Shown: piece after piece, positions 27,603-35,768 of the stretch
Numbering within the stretch: position 1 is the first letter of the stretch
How the letters are laid out: the number at the start of each line of letters is the position of its first letter
Assembly (NCBI GenBank): GCA_964528155.1
Contig: CAZGRL010000028.1
Location: 1-41,259, forward strand
DNA: 41,259 nucleotides
From: G001797105 sp964528155
GTDB lineage: Bacteria; Chloroflexota; Anaerolineae; Anaerolineales; E44-bin32
Direction: 5' to 3'
The notes under the pieces: generated by a model
What the model was told of the DNA's origin: nothing
Database searches by the model: none
What the model saw: only the letters and a program-made list of their open reading frames with translations
Translations under genes and position numbers: made by a program

Positions 27603-27611
27603 TGATATAAT
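27603..27611 (+). promoter_or_regulatory. dinG extended -10 promoter
   Basis: TGATATAAT is a perfect extended -10 (TG-n-TATAAT). The dinG ATG at 27627 lies 15 bases past it, leaving a leader of under ten bases without a Shine-Dalgarno site. No -35 is needed for this promoter class. Confidence 0.7.
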
Positions 27612-27626
27612 CGCCGCATCCCTTGA

Positions 27627-30422
27627 ATGCGTACCTACATTGCACTGGACCTGGAGACGACGGGGCTAGACCCTGATCGCGACGCGGTGATTGAGATCGG
27701 CGCGGTGCGTTTCCAGGGTGCGCGCGTCGAGTCTGAATGGGCCTCTCTTGTCAACCCCGGGAGACCCCTGCCACCGTTCATCACACAGCTCACAGGGATC
27801 AGCGACGACATGCTGGCCAACGCGCCCCGCATCAAACGCGTCGTTCCCGAGCTGGCCGAGTTCGTCGGCGATGACCCGATCCTCGGACACAACATCGCCT
27901 TCGACATCTCATTCATGAAACGCCTCGGTCTGTTTGGCCTCAATGAGACGATCGACACATACGATCTGGCTTCCGTCCTGCTGCCCGACGCCGGGCGTTA
28001 CCGGCTGGCGTCATTGGCCAGCAGTCTCGGTGTCCCCGTCCCGCAGTCCCACCGGGCGCTCGACGATGCGCACACGACGCGACAGATCTTCCTCAGGCTT
28101 CACGATCTCGCCGAGGAGCTTCCTTTGGCCGTCGTGCAGGAGATCGTCGAACTGGGCGCCGAGATCGACTGGGGCGGTGCGGCGATCTTTGATGCCGTGC
28201 TCGCCAGGAGAAGAATTGATCAGCCTTCGGATTCAACCGCCAAGGCCGGTACCGAGCTGTACTTGCCTCACACCGTCGGCGCCCGAGTATCGCCTCTGAC
28301 GCCTGTCGACCCGTTGGAGCCGCTCGACGTAGATGAGGTGGCCGCGGTGCTTGAGCCGGGTGGGCCCTTCGCCCGCGCCTTTCCCGGCTACGAGCACCGG
28401 CCTCAGCAGCTCACGATGCTGCGCGCCGTGGCCGAAGCCCTCTCGCACGGCCGGCACTTGCTCGTGGAAGCCGGGACCGGCACGGGAAAGTCAATGGCCT
28501 ACCTCGTCCCCGCTTTCGCCTGGGCAGCCCAGAATGGCGAGCGTGTCGTCGTCTCGACCAACACCATCAACCTCCAGGATCAACTGATCAACAAAGACAT
28601 ACCCGATTTGCTGCAGGCCACTGACCCCGTACTCAGGGCAGCGGTCCTCAAAGGGCGCAACAACTACCTTTGCCCGCGGCGGCTGGAGGCGAGCCGCCGA
28701 TTGGGCCCGAGCTCCGCCGAAGAAATGCGCGTGCTGGCCAAGATCCTCGTTTGGCTGGCGCGCGGCGGGTCGGGGGATCGAAGCCAGATCAATTTGAACG
28801 GTCCCGGCGAGGTGAGCGCCTGGGCGCGCATCTCCGCCGACAGTCCGGAGTGCGGCGGGCAGACTTGCCTCGAGTTCAACGGCGGTGCGTGTCCGTACTA
28901 CCAGGCGCGCCTCCAGGCGGAGTCGGCCCATGTTGTGATCGTCAACCATGCGCTGCTTCTCGCCGATCTGGCGACGGGGAGCCGGGTCATCCCTGACTAC
29001 CACTACCTGATCGTGGACGAAGCCCATCACCTCGAGGCCGCCACGACCAATGGGCTCAGCTTTCACGTCACCGAGTCTGAAGTGGCCCGATTGATGAGAG
29101 AACTCGGCACATCCGAGACCGGCCTGCTGTCCCAAATCGATCATGTCGCCGGATCCACACTACCGCCGGACGTATCCGGGCAGGTTTCGCGCGCCATCGG
29201 CACGGTGAGCGAGAGGGCCAGCGCATGCCTCGATTTGTCCACGGCGTTCTTCGCGCAACTCGACGCCTTCATGGCCGACCAGCGTGACGGCCAACCCGTC
29301 GGCGCCTACGGACATCAGATGCGCGTTGTGCCTTCGACGCGCACGCTCCCAGCCTGGTCGGCCGTGGAGACCGCCTGGGACGAGCTGCGCGGACCGATGG
29401 CCACGGTAGTCCAGAACCTCGGGGAAATGGCCGAATCTCTGATGTCGCTCTCCGACTCAGTCGGAGCGCCGGCCGAAGACCTGGCCGTGGGCGCACGTAC
29501 CGCCTCCCGCGACCTGGCTGAGATCGTAGCTCATCTTGATCAGATGATCTTCGAGGGCGGGCGCGAGACAATCTTCTGGCTCGAAATCCACCCGACCCGG
29601 GGTCGTCTGTCGCTCCACGCCGCGCCGCTCGAAGTTGGCCCGCTGATCGAACGCTACCTGTGGCACGAGAAGGAATGCGTCATCATGACTTCGGCCACGC
29701 TGACCACGACCGGCGAGTTCGACTACATCCGAAGGCGTCTGAACGCCGATGAGGCCGACGAGCTGGCGCTGGGTTCTCCGTTCGACTTCGAGACTTCAAC
29801 CCTGCTGTATCTGATCGACGACATTCCTGAGCCTGCCGATCGCAGCGCCTACCAAAACGCCGTCGAGCGTGGGCTGATCGCATTGTGTCGCGCCACGCGC
29901 GGACGCGCCCTTGTGCTCTTCACTTCCTACGAGCAGCTCAGGCGCACGGCCCGGGCGATCACTGACCCCCTGGCCGCCGGCGGCATCATCATTTATGAGC
30001 AGGGTGAAGGCACATCCCGTCACTCACTGCTGGAGTCTTTTCGAACGACCGAACAGGCCGTTCTTCTTGGAACGCGCTCATTCTGGGAGGGCGTCGACGT
30101 CGCCGGACAGGCATTGTCGGTCCTGGCAATCATTCGTCTGCCGTTCGACGTACCATCCGATCCGATCGTGGCTGCCCGCGCCGAGACCTTCGAGTTCCCA
30201 TTCGATGAGTATTCCGTCCCCGAGGCGATCTTGCGATTCCGCCAGGGGTTCGGTCGATTGATCCGCACCCGCTCCGACAGAGGCGTCGTCGTGAGCTTCG
30301 ATCGGCGGCTGTTGACCAAGCGTTACGGGCGGGCGTTCATCGATTCGCTGCCTCGCTGCACGATCGCCAACGGCGCCCTGGCCGACCTGCCCAAGGCAGC
30401 CGCCCGCTGGCTGGGGGAATGA
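27627..30422 (+). CDS. dinG: DinG-type DNA helicase with N-terminal DnaQ-like exonuclease domain
   Basis: Product of 931 residues. Residues 1-170 are a DEDD exonuclease domain (Asp8 and Glu10 in 'ALDLETTG', 'ILGHNIAFDISFM', 'HRALDDAHTTRQIF'). From about 250 comes a superfamily 2 XPD/DinG helicase: Walker A 'EAGTGTGKSMAYLVPA' (about 281-289), DEAH box 'IVDEAHHLE' (about 463), and four Cys for an iron-sulfur cluster ('NYLCPRR', 'PECGGQTC', 'GACPYYQ' at about 348-421). The end has 'RFRQGFGRLIRTRSDRGVVVSFDRRL'. It unwinds DNA or R-loops with 5'-3' polarity and may trim 3' ends, as in the Gram-positive type. A cluster-dependent enzyme, so it depends on the suf system nearby. Confidence 0.93.
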   Translation: MRTYIALDLETTGLDPDRDAVIEIGAVRFQGARVESEWASLVNPGRPLPPFITQLTGISDDMLANAPRIKRVVPELAEFVGDDPILGHNIAFDISFMKRLGLFGLNETIDTYDLASVLLPDAGRYRLASLASSLGVPVPQSHRALDDAHTTRQIFLRLHDLAEELPLAVVQEIVELGAEIDWGGAAIFDAVLARRRIDQPSDSTAKAGTELYLPHTVGARVSPLTPVDPLEPLDVDEVAAVLEPGGPFARAFPGYEHRPQQLTMLRAVAEALSHGRHLLVEAGTGTGKSMAYLVPAFAWAAQNGERVVVSTNTINLQDQLINKDIPDLLQATDPVLRAAVLKGRNNYLCPRRLEASRRLGPSSAEEMRVLAKILVWLARGGSGDRSQINLNGPGEVSAWARISADSPECGGQTCLEFNGGACPYYQARLQAESAHVVIVNHALLLADLATGSRVIPDYHYLIVDEAHHLEAATTNGLSFHVTESEVARLMRELGTSETGLLSQIDHVAGSTLPPDVSGQVSRAIGTVSERASACLDLSTAFFAQLDAFMADQRDGQPVGAYGHQMRVVPSTRTLPAWSAVETAWDELRGPMATVVQNLGEMAESLMSLSDSVGAPAEDLAVGARTASRDLAEIVAHLDQMIFEGGRETIFWLEIHPTRGRLSLHAAPLEVGPLIERYLWHEKECVIMTSATLTTTGEFDYIRRRLNADEADELALGSPFDFETSTLLYLIDDIPEPADRSAYQNAVERGLIALCRATRGRALVLFTSYEQLRRTARAITDPLAAGGIIIYEQGEGTSRHSLLESFRTTEQAVLLGTRSFWEGVDVAGQALSVLAIIRLPFDVPSDPIVAARAETFEFPFDEYSVPEAILRFRQGFGRLIRTRSDRGVVVSFDRRLLTKRYGRAFIDSLPRCTIANGALADLPKAAARWLGE

Positions 30423-30424
30423 GC

Positions 30425-30494
30425 GCGAGCAGACGACGGACGATAGACGATGGCCGAGACCGGAGACGGAAGACGCAGGACCTGACGAACAGCC
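30425..30494. repeat. Degenerate 7-nt repeat array after dinG, left arm
   Basis: Ten heptads in exact register, many starting GAC (GACGACG, GACGATA, GACGATG), begin directly after the dinG stop codon. They are the reverse-complement type of the right arm (GACGATG versus CATCGTC). Confidence 0.65.
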
Positions 30495-30511
30495 CGAGTT
30501 GGTTCTTTTCC

Positions 30512-30602
30512 GGTCTTCAGTCCTCGGTCCTCGCTATCCGATCTCCCATCGTCTGCCGTCTGACGTCCATTGTCCGTCGTCCGCAGTCCATCGTCTGTAC
30601 CC
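30512..30602. repeat. Degenerate 7-nt repeat array before efp, right arm
   Basis: Thirteen heptads in exact register, most ending GTC or CTC (CATCGTC twice, CGTCGTC, TGACGTC). Together with 30425-30494 they make an inverted pair of arrays around a 17-base spacer; the array stops 12 bases before the efp -10 box. Confidence 0.7.
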
Positions 30603-30614
30603 ATCAACGTGCGA

Positions 30615-30620
30615 TATAAT
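30615..30620 (+). promoter_or_regulatory. efp -10 box
   Basis: A perfect TATAAT lies 33 bases before the efp GTG. The expected -35 position falls into the heptad array and shows no consensus. Confidence 0.55.
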
Positions 30621-30653
30621 CCGCCGAAACTCCTTCGTTGAGGGCAATCCGCC

Positions 30654-31211
30654 GTGATCGATGTCAATGACCTTCGAAATGGTGTGACTTTCGAGTTGGA
30701 CGGCAATCTGTACAAGGTGATCGAGTACGCGCACCACAAGCCGGGCCGAGGCAAGGCGACGATCCGCACGCGCGTTCGGGATCTGCGCAGCGGAACGGTT
30801 CTAGAGAAGACCTTCATCTCCGGCGATCGCGTGCAGGATGTCAGGCTCGACCATCGGATCGTGCAATTCCTCTACCGAGATAGCGACCTGTTCTACTTCA
30901 TGGACACCGAGACGTACGAGCAGCCGGCCCTGAATCCGGCCACTCTGGGAAGCGCCGCCGATTACTTGAAGGAAGGCCTGGAGGCCAAACTCACTCTGTT
31001 TGAGGGGGAACCACTCGACCTCGAGCTTCCGACCACTGTCGATTTGCGCGTGGTTGAGGCAGAGTTCGCAGTTAAGGGCGACACGGCCACCGGCTCTACG
31101 AAGTCCGTCACGACCGAGACAGGGCTCAAGGTTCAGGTTCCGCTTTTTGTCAACACCGGCGATGTCGTCCGGGTCGACACCCGCACGGGCTCATACGTGA
31201 CGCGGGTCTGA
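30654..31211 (+). CDS. efp: Translation elongation factor P
   Basis: Product of 185 residues with the three EF-P barrels. 'VNDLRNGVTFELDGNLYKVIEYAHHKPGRGKATIRTRVRDL' is the KOW-like domain 1, 'FYFMDTETYEQPALNP' the OB domain 2, and 'ATGSTKSVTTETGLKVQVPLFVNTGDVVRVDTRTGSYVTRV' domain 3. It enters the ribosomal E site and relieves stalling at polyproline. The domain 1 tip is Pro-Gly-Arg32-Gly, so the modification site holds Arg where lysylated EF-Ps have Lys. A GTG start is used; AGGGCAA is a weak ribosome site. Confidence 0.97.
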   Translation: MIDVNDLRNGVTFELDGNLYKVIEYAHHKPGRGKATIRTRVRDLRSGTVLEKTFISGDRVQDVRLDHRIVQFLYRDSDLFYFMDTETYEQPALNPATLGSAADYLKEGLEAKLTLFEGEPLDLELPTTVDLRVVEAEFAVKGDTATGSTKSVTTETGLKVQVPLFVNTGDVVRVDTRTGSYVTRV

Positions 31212-31241
31212 TCACGCCCCCCCGAACGCGTTGAAAGCAGG

Positions 31242-31583
31242 ATGCGAACACCAGCTGGCACCGAGTGCCCACACTACTATGCTGATTACCAGCGCGGCCG
31301 TCATCGCCAAGAATGTCGGCTAGTCGATCGGACTCCCGGAGGAGGACGATGGTCGCCGGATCTGTGCTCCCGCTGTCCGGTGCCGCGGATTGTGCTGGCG
31401 AATGCCTGCCCTCACATGGTCCTCGAAGCGCGCGTCCGGGCGGGCATCCTCGGCTTCGGCCGGAAGGTTGACATTACCGCCTCGTGCACAAAGAGCCTTG
31501 AAACGGGATTTGCACCGGAAGTCGGATGCACCCAATGTCATCAGGACTTAGAAGACATCGGCGGACCGTGGGAAGTCGCATGA
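31242..31583 (+). CDS. Cysteine-rich small protein of unknown function
   Basis: Product of 113 residues with eight Cys: in 'TECPHYY', 'RQECRLV', 'LCSRCPVP', 'ANACPHM', 'TASCTKS' and 'GCTQCHQD'. Two CxxC pairs and the even spread suggest a zinc- or Fe-S-binding fold. The opening 'MRTPAGTECPHYYADYQRGRHRQECRLVDR' looks like a conserved family known only as hypothetical in Chloroflexi and relatives; that recollection is not verified. It starts 30 bases after efp and its stop overlaps the HAD-DinB start (ATGA), so it is probably co-expressed with both. Confidence 0.65.
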   Translation: MRTPAGTECPHYYADYQRGRHRQECRLVDRTPGGGRWSPDLCSRCPVPRIVLANACPHMVLEARVRAGILGFGRKVDITASCTKSLETGFAPEVGCTQCHQDLEDIGGPWEVA

Positions 31584-32770
31584 TCAAGGCCGTGTTGGTT
31601 GACCTGGATGGCACACTCCTCGAGAACAACAACGAGAAGTTCCTCGCTGCGTACATGAGGAGTCTGGGCGACTATCTGTCGGATGTCGCACCCCCGGAGC
31701 GTATCGTCCAGGAGTTGCTCGCCGGCACTCGAGCCATGGTTGAGAATAATGATCCAACACGGACCCTGCAAAGCGTGTTCGCCGCCCATTTCTACCCCAG
31801 CCTGGGATTGCTCGAGCAGAATCTGAGCGATCGGCTCGAGATCTTCTACCGCGAGCTGTTCCCGAGTCTCAAGCCGTTGACCAGACCTATCGACGACGCA
31901 CGCCATTTGGTCGAATGGGCGCTGCAGAACGACCTTGAGGTCGTGATCGCCACCAATCCGCTGTTCCCGCTGACCGCCATCGAGCAGCTCCTCGACTGGG
32001 CGGAACTCGCTGTCGAAGAATTACGGTATGCTCTGGTCACAAGCTACGAGACGTCACACTTTTCGAAGCCGAGCATCGCTTACTATGCGGAGATCCTCGG
32101 ACGACTAGGCAGATCGCCGGAGCAAGCCGTCATGCTCGGCGATGACCTTGAGGCGGACATTCATCCGGCGAACGAGTTGGGCATCTCCACCTTCCACGTG
32201 TTGCCTGTCGTGTCGGACGAATACGGATCCGGCACCATCATGCAGGCGATCTCCTGGATCGAGAGCGGTCCGGCGGCAGATGGCGGTTCGACCGCAGCGC
32301 CTCACCCAGGCGTGATCCTGGCGCGCATGCGGGCAGATCTGGCCGCGTTGACCGAGCTCGCCAAGGACCTTTCCGTGAACCATTGGCGAACTCGCCCCGA
32401 GCCGGCTTCCTGGGCGCCGGTGGAGATCGTGTGTCACTTGCGAGACGTCGAGACGGAAGTCAACGGGCCGCGGTATCGCGCCCTGATCAACCAGAGCGAC
32501 GCTTTCGTCCCGGTCGCTGATCCTGATCGTTGGGCCGCCGAGCGAGGCTATATCGGACAAGACGGTGTGCAGGCGCTTGGGGACTTCTGCCGGGCCAGGC
32601 TCGAGAACATCCAACTCCTCGAGTCGACCGACGCCGCGATCTGGTCCCGCTCCGCGCTCCACGCCATATTCGGTCCGACAAATCTGGCCGAGCTGGCCTC
32701 GTTCGCCGCCGATCACGACACGCTCCACCTCGATCAGCTCCGACACGCCCTCGCCATCCAGCCGGCCTAG
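31580..32770 (+). CDS. HAD-superfamily hydrolase fused to a DinB-like domain
   Basis: Product of 396 residues. Residues 1-235 are a HAD phosphatase: 'VLVDLDGTLLE' with Asp8 and Asp10, motif II in 'VVIATNPLFP', and 'AVMLGDDLEADIHPANELG' as motif IV. From about residue 250 comes a four-helix DinB_2-like domain with 'SWAPVEIVCHLRDVETEV' and 'AADHDTLHLDQLRHAL', supplying the usual His ligands for a metal. The HAD part should dephosphorylate a small metabolite; DinB_2 proteins are often thiol-dependent transferases. ATG 31580 overlaps the previous stop. The fusion is unusual and the joint function unknown. Confidence 0.85.
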   Translation: MIKAVLVDLDGTLLENNNEKFLAAYMRSLGDYLSDVAPPERIVQELLAGTRAMVENNDPTRTLQSVFAAHFYPSLGLLEQNLSDRLEIFYRELFPSLKPLTRPIDDARHLVEWALQNDLEVVIATNPLFPLTAIEQLLDWAELAVEELRYALVTSYETSHFSKPSIAYYAEILGRLGRSPEQAVMLGDDLEADIHPANELGISTFHVLPVVSDEYGSGTIMQAISWIESGPAADGGSTAAPHPGVILARMRADLAALTELAKDLSVNHWRTRPEPASWAPVEIVCHLRDVETEVNGPRYRALINQSDAFVPVADPDRWAAERGYIGQDGVQALGDFCRARLENIQLLESTDAAIWSRSALHAIFGPTNLAELASFAADHDTLHLDQLRHALAIQPA

Positions 32771-32813
32771 TCAGGAAGACAATCCCACCAGAGGAAGCAA
32801 AAGGGAGGACGAA

Positions 32814-33341
32814 ATGACCCTTCAGGGCAAGGAAATCGCCATCCTCGTCGACGAAGGTTACGAAGACCTGGAGTTCTGGGTGCCGCTGATGAGGCTGCAG
32901 GAGGCGGGTGCCCGGACAACCGTTGTTGGGGTCGAGGCGGGCAAACGTGTCTCGAGCAAGTCTGGGGGCCTCAAGGCAGTGACTGAGGTTGCCGCCAGGG
33001 ACATGACACCGGACCGCTTCGCCGCCATCGTCGTGCCCGGCGGATGGGCGCCCGACAAATTGCGTCGCGAGGCGAGCGTGGTCGATCTCGTGCGGGGGAT
33101 ATGCGACCAGGGGAAAGTCGTGGCCATGATCTGTCACGCCGGCCTGGTTGGGATCTCGGCCGGCATCGTCAAAGGTCGTCGGGCGACAGGATCATTGGGG
33201 ATCAAGGACGATCTGGTCAACGCCGGAGCGACCTGGGTTGATGAGGGCGCGTTTCGCGAGGACAATCTCGTGTGGGGACGCGTTGTCCCGGATATCCCGG
33301 CGTTTTGCCGCGAGTTGATAAGCGCCCTGGAGGAGTATTAG
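32814..33341 (+). CDS. DJ-1/PfpI family protein
   Basis: Product of 175 residues. 'EIAILVDEGYEDLEFWVPLMRLQEAGA' carries the conserved Glu, and Cys107-His108 in 'VAMICHAGLVGIS' is the nucleophile elbow. The match is to the PfpI/YhbO branch (class I glutamine amidotransferase-like), whose members are described as proteases, deglycases or glyoxalases in stress defence. ATG 32814 follows GGGAGG by five bases. It is 43 bases after the HAD-DinB gene and likely on the same transcript. Confidence 0.9.
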   Translation: MTLQGKEIAILVDEGYEDLEFWVPLMRLQEAGARTTVVGVEAGKRVSSKSGGLKAVTEVAARDMTPDRFAAIVVPGGWAPDKLRREASVVDLVRGICDQGKVVAMICHAGLVGISAGIVKGRRATGSLGIKDDLVNAGATWVDEGAFREDNLVWGRVVPDIPAFCRELISALEEY

Positions 33342-33482
33342 GCGCGCCGCCCCGACGTCTCAAGCCAACACCATCCTCCCCGCCGGCGCTCTTGTGTCAC
33401 CCGGTTGCCCCCAATCGCAGACAAGGCCCATCCTCCCTCCGAGGCCCAATCGGACTCAAATGAAGATCTAACGCAGGTCCGC

Positions 33483-33511
33483 TTTACAGCCCCTCTCCCG
33501 AAAGCTATAAT
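33483..33511 (+). promoter_or_regulatory. tRNA-Leu promoter
   Basis: TTTACA (33483-33488) and perfect TATAAT (33506-33511) are exactly 17 bases apart and end 8 bases before the tRNA 5' end. Nearly consensus, as usual for stable RNA. Confidence 0.85.
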
Positions 33512-33519
33512 GCTCGGAC

Positions 33520-33601
33520 GGGGAAGTGCTGGAACTGGCAGACAGGCGTGACTTAGGATCACGTGCCGCGAGGCGTGAGGGTTCAAGTCCCTCCTTCCCC
33601 A
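33520..33601 (+). tRNA. tRNA-Leu (anticodon UAG)
   Basis: Acceptor arms GGGGAAG (33520-33526) and CTTCCCC (33594-33600) pair fully; discriminator is A33601. The anticodon stem CGTGA/TCACG encloses CTTAGGA, anticodon TAG. A long variable arm (class II, as in Leu) and T-arm GAGGG-TTCAAGT-CCCTC follow. The 3' CCA is not encoded (ACAG follows). Confidence 0.95.
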
Positions 33602-33669
33602 CAGCCGCCACTATATCTGGGGCTCTTTGACCTAGTTTCAGCCGGAATTGATACGCGTTTTGAGACATA

Positions 33670-33687
33670 GATCGCGATCTTGCGATC
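33670..33687 (+). promoter_or_regulatory. Hairpin abutting the tig ribosome site
   Basis: GATCGC and GCGATC form a 6-bp stem around GATCTT, ending one base before the AAGGG ribosome site (33689-33693). It may lower initiation at the TTG start. Confidence 0.4.
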
Positions 33688-33700
33688 GAAGGGATCACTC

Positions 33701-35119
33701 TTGAAGGTAGAGACTCAGGCCCTCGAAGACCGTCAGGTGCAGCTCACCGTCGAGGTCGCCGACGATCAGATCCAGGCTGCGATGCGCTCAGCCGCGCGCC
33801 GGTTGAGCAACAAGACACGCATCGCCGGCTTCCGCCCAGGTAAGGTTCCATACGATATCATCGTGAAGAAGCTTGGCGACGAGGCCGTGTTCGAAGAGGC
33901 GCTTGAGACTCTAGGGCAGGAAGCTTACAGACAGGCGCTTGAGACGGCCGAGATCGACGCGTTCGCTCCCGGCACTCTGGATGAAGTCGTCAGCCGCGAG
34001 CCTCTGATTCTGCGATATACGGTGCCGCTCCCGCCCGAAGTCGACCTGGGGGGTTATCGTGATGTCAGAATCGAATATGAAGAACCCGAGGTCACAGATG
34101 AGGCGGTCGAAGCCATGCTGGAAGAGCTCCGGCAAGGTCAGGCGCTCATCGAGCCGGCCGAGCGAGCTGCGCAACTGACCGACGTCGTTATCCTCGACGT
34201 CACCGGCGAGCTTCTTGATCCACCTGAAGGCGAGAAACCCGAGCTTCTCAATGAAAAGGGCGTTTCCGTGCTTGTCGCGGACACGACCGACTGGCCGGTG
34301 CCGGGGATCTCGGAGCATCTCGTCGGGCTCAAGGCTGGAGACGAGAAGGAATTCACCTATACGTTTCCCGATGATGATCCGAACGAAACCCTGGCCGGCA
34401 AGACGGCCAGATTCAGCCTCACTTGCCAGGAGGTGAAATCCAGATTGGTGCCCGAGTGGTCAGACGATCTGGCGCGCAACCTGGGAGACTTCGAGGATTT
34501 GCTCGACCTTCGCATCAAGGTCCGAAAGACGCTCGAGGATCGGGCGCGACAGCAAACAAAGGATGAATTCGCAAACAAGGTCGTTGATGAAGTCGTCAAG
34601 GGAGCGAGTGTGCAGTTCCCTCCGGCCTTGCTCGACCAGGAAATCCACGACATGATGCACGACCTGGATCGTCGGCTTCAGAGCCAGCGGTTGACGCTGG
34701 CGGATTACTTGAAGATCCAGGACAAGACCGAAGAAGCATTGCACGAAGAACTCAAGCCGCAAGCCGAAGTGCGTCTGCGACGTGCTCTTGTCTTGGGCAA
34801 AGTCGTCGACCTCGAAGTTCTCGAAGTGGAAGATGCCGAGATCGACGGCGAGCTGGATCGCATCATCGCCCCGCTGAAGGAACAGGGCGCGGAACTACGC
34901 AAGGCGTTGGACACAGCCGCCGGCCGAAAGCGGATCGCACTCGACCTGCTGACCGACAAGGCCATCTCGCGGCTCACGCAGATCGCCAGGGGTGAGGCTG
35001 AAGTTGCTCCAAGCACGGCGACTGAGAACGTTGAAGTTGAAAGCATGGAACCGGTGAGTGAGACTTCCACCGAGGTCTCAGCGGAAGCCGCAGAATCTGA
35101 GGTACCTCAGAAGGAGTAA
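33701..35119 (+). CDS. tig: Trigger factor, ribosome-associated chaperone and PPIase
   Basis: Product of 472 residues. TTG 33701 is chosen because AAGGG stands 7 bases upstream and 'MKVETQALEDRQVQLTVEV' is the normal trigger-factor opening; an upstream TTG (33680) lies inside a hairpin. The ribosome-binding loop 'IAGFRPGKVPYDIIVKKLG' is clear, followed by the FKBP-type PPIase domain ('VVILDVTGELLD', 'GLKAGDEKEFTYTFPDD') and the helical C-terminal arms. The end is an acidic Glu/Ser/Thr tail of about 35 residues. It folds nascent chains at the tunnel exit. It heads the tig-clpP-clpX operon, the same order as in Escherichia coli. Confidence 0.95.
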   Translation: MKVETQALEDRQVQLTVEVADDQIQAAMRSAARRLSNKTRIAGFRPGKVPYDIIVKKLGDEAVFEEALETLGQEAYRQALETAEIDAFAPGTLDEVVSREPLILRYTVPLPPEVDLGGYRDVRIEYEEPEVTDEAVEAMLEELRQGQALIEPAERAAQLTDVVILDVTGELLDPPEGEKPELLNEKGVSVLVADTTDWPVPGISEHLVGLKAGDEKEFTYTFPDDDPNETLAGKTARFSLTCQEVKSRLVPEWSDDLARNLGDFEDLLDLRIKVRKTLEDRARQQTKDEFANKVVDEVVKGASVQFPPALLDQEIHDMMHDLDRRLQSQRLTLADYLKIQDKTEEALHEELKPQAEVRLRRALVLGKVVDLEVLEVEDAEIDGELDRIIAPLKEQGAELRKALDTAAGRKRIALDLLTDKAISRLTQIARGEAEVAPSTATENVEVESMEPVSETSTEVSAEAAESEVPQKE

Positions 35120-35129
35120 AGCAACGGAC

Positions 35130-35765
35130 ATGTACAATTCAGAGCCGAAATCATTAATCCCGATGGTGATCGAAAGCAGCGGCCGAGGCGAGCGTGCCTA
35201 CGACATCTATTCGCTCTTGCTCAAAGAGCGGATCATCTTCCTCGGCACCCCGATCACCGACCAGGTCTCTAACCTGATGGTCGCCCAGCTCCTGTTTCTG
35301 GACCGAGAGGACCCGGAACGTCAGATTCAGATGTACATCAACTGCCCGGGCGGAGCGATTTACGCCGGACTGGCAATCTATGACACCATGCAGCAAGTCA
35401 GCGCTCCCATCTCCACGGTGGCCGTCGGAGTGACAGCTTCATTTGGGACAGTGCTGCTGGCAGCAGGCTCAAGTGATTTGCGCTACGCGCTGCCTCACGC
35501 CACCATCCACCTGCATCAGCCATTGGGGGGAGTCCAGGGGCAGGCAACGGATATTGAGATCCAGGCCAAAGAGATCTTGCGCTTGAGGCAAGAACTGAAT
35601 ACGATATTGGCACGTCATACGGCCCAGCCGCTCGAGGTGATTGAGCGCGATACTGAGCGCGATTTCTACATGGCTGGGGAAGCGGCCAAGGAATATGGAT
35701 TGGTCGACCATGTGCTGTACCCGAGCGGAGAAGCCGAGATGGAGCCGGCCAAGAAAGGCAGCTAG
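35130..35765 (+). CDS. clpP: ATP-dependent Clp protease proteolytic subunit
   Basis: Product of 211 residues. Start ATG 35130 gives the usual 'LIPMVIESSGRGERAYDIYSLLLKERIIFLG'. The serine-protease triad is visible: Ser104 in 'GVTASFGTVLLAAG', His129 in 'ATIHLHQPLGG' and the Asp in 'ERDTERDFYM'. The oxyanion strand reads 'INCPGGAIYAG' where most ClpPs have INSPGG, a mild divergence. ClpP forms a double heptamer that degrades proteins unfolded by ClpX, encoded four bases downstream. Confidence 0.96.
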   Translation: MYNSEPKSLIPMVIESSGRGERAYDIYSLLLKERIIFLGTPITDQVSNLMVAQLLFLDREDPERQIQMYINCPGGAIYAGLAIYDTMQQVSAPISTVAVGVTASFGTVLLAAGSSDLRYALPHATIHLHQPLGGVQGQATDIEIQAKEILRLRQELNTILARHTAQPLEVIERDTERDFYMAGEAAKEYGLVDHVLYPSGEAEMEPAKKGS

Positions 35766-35768
35766 CGA

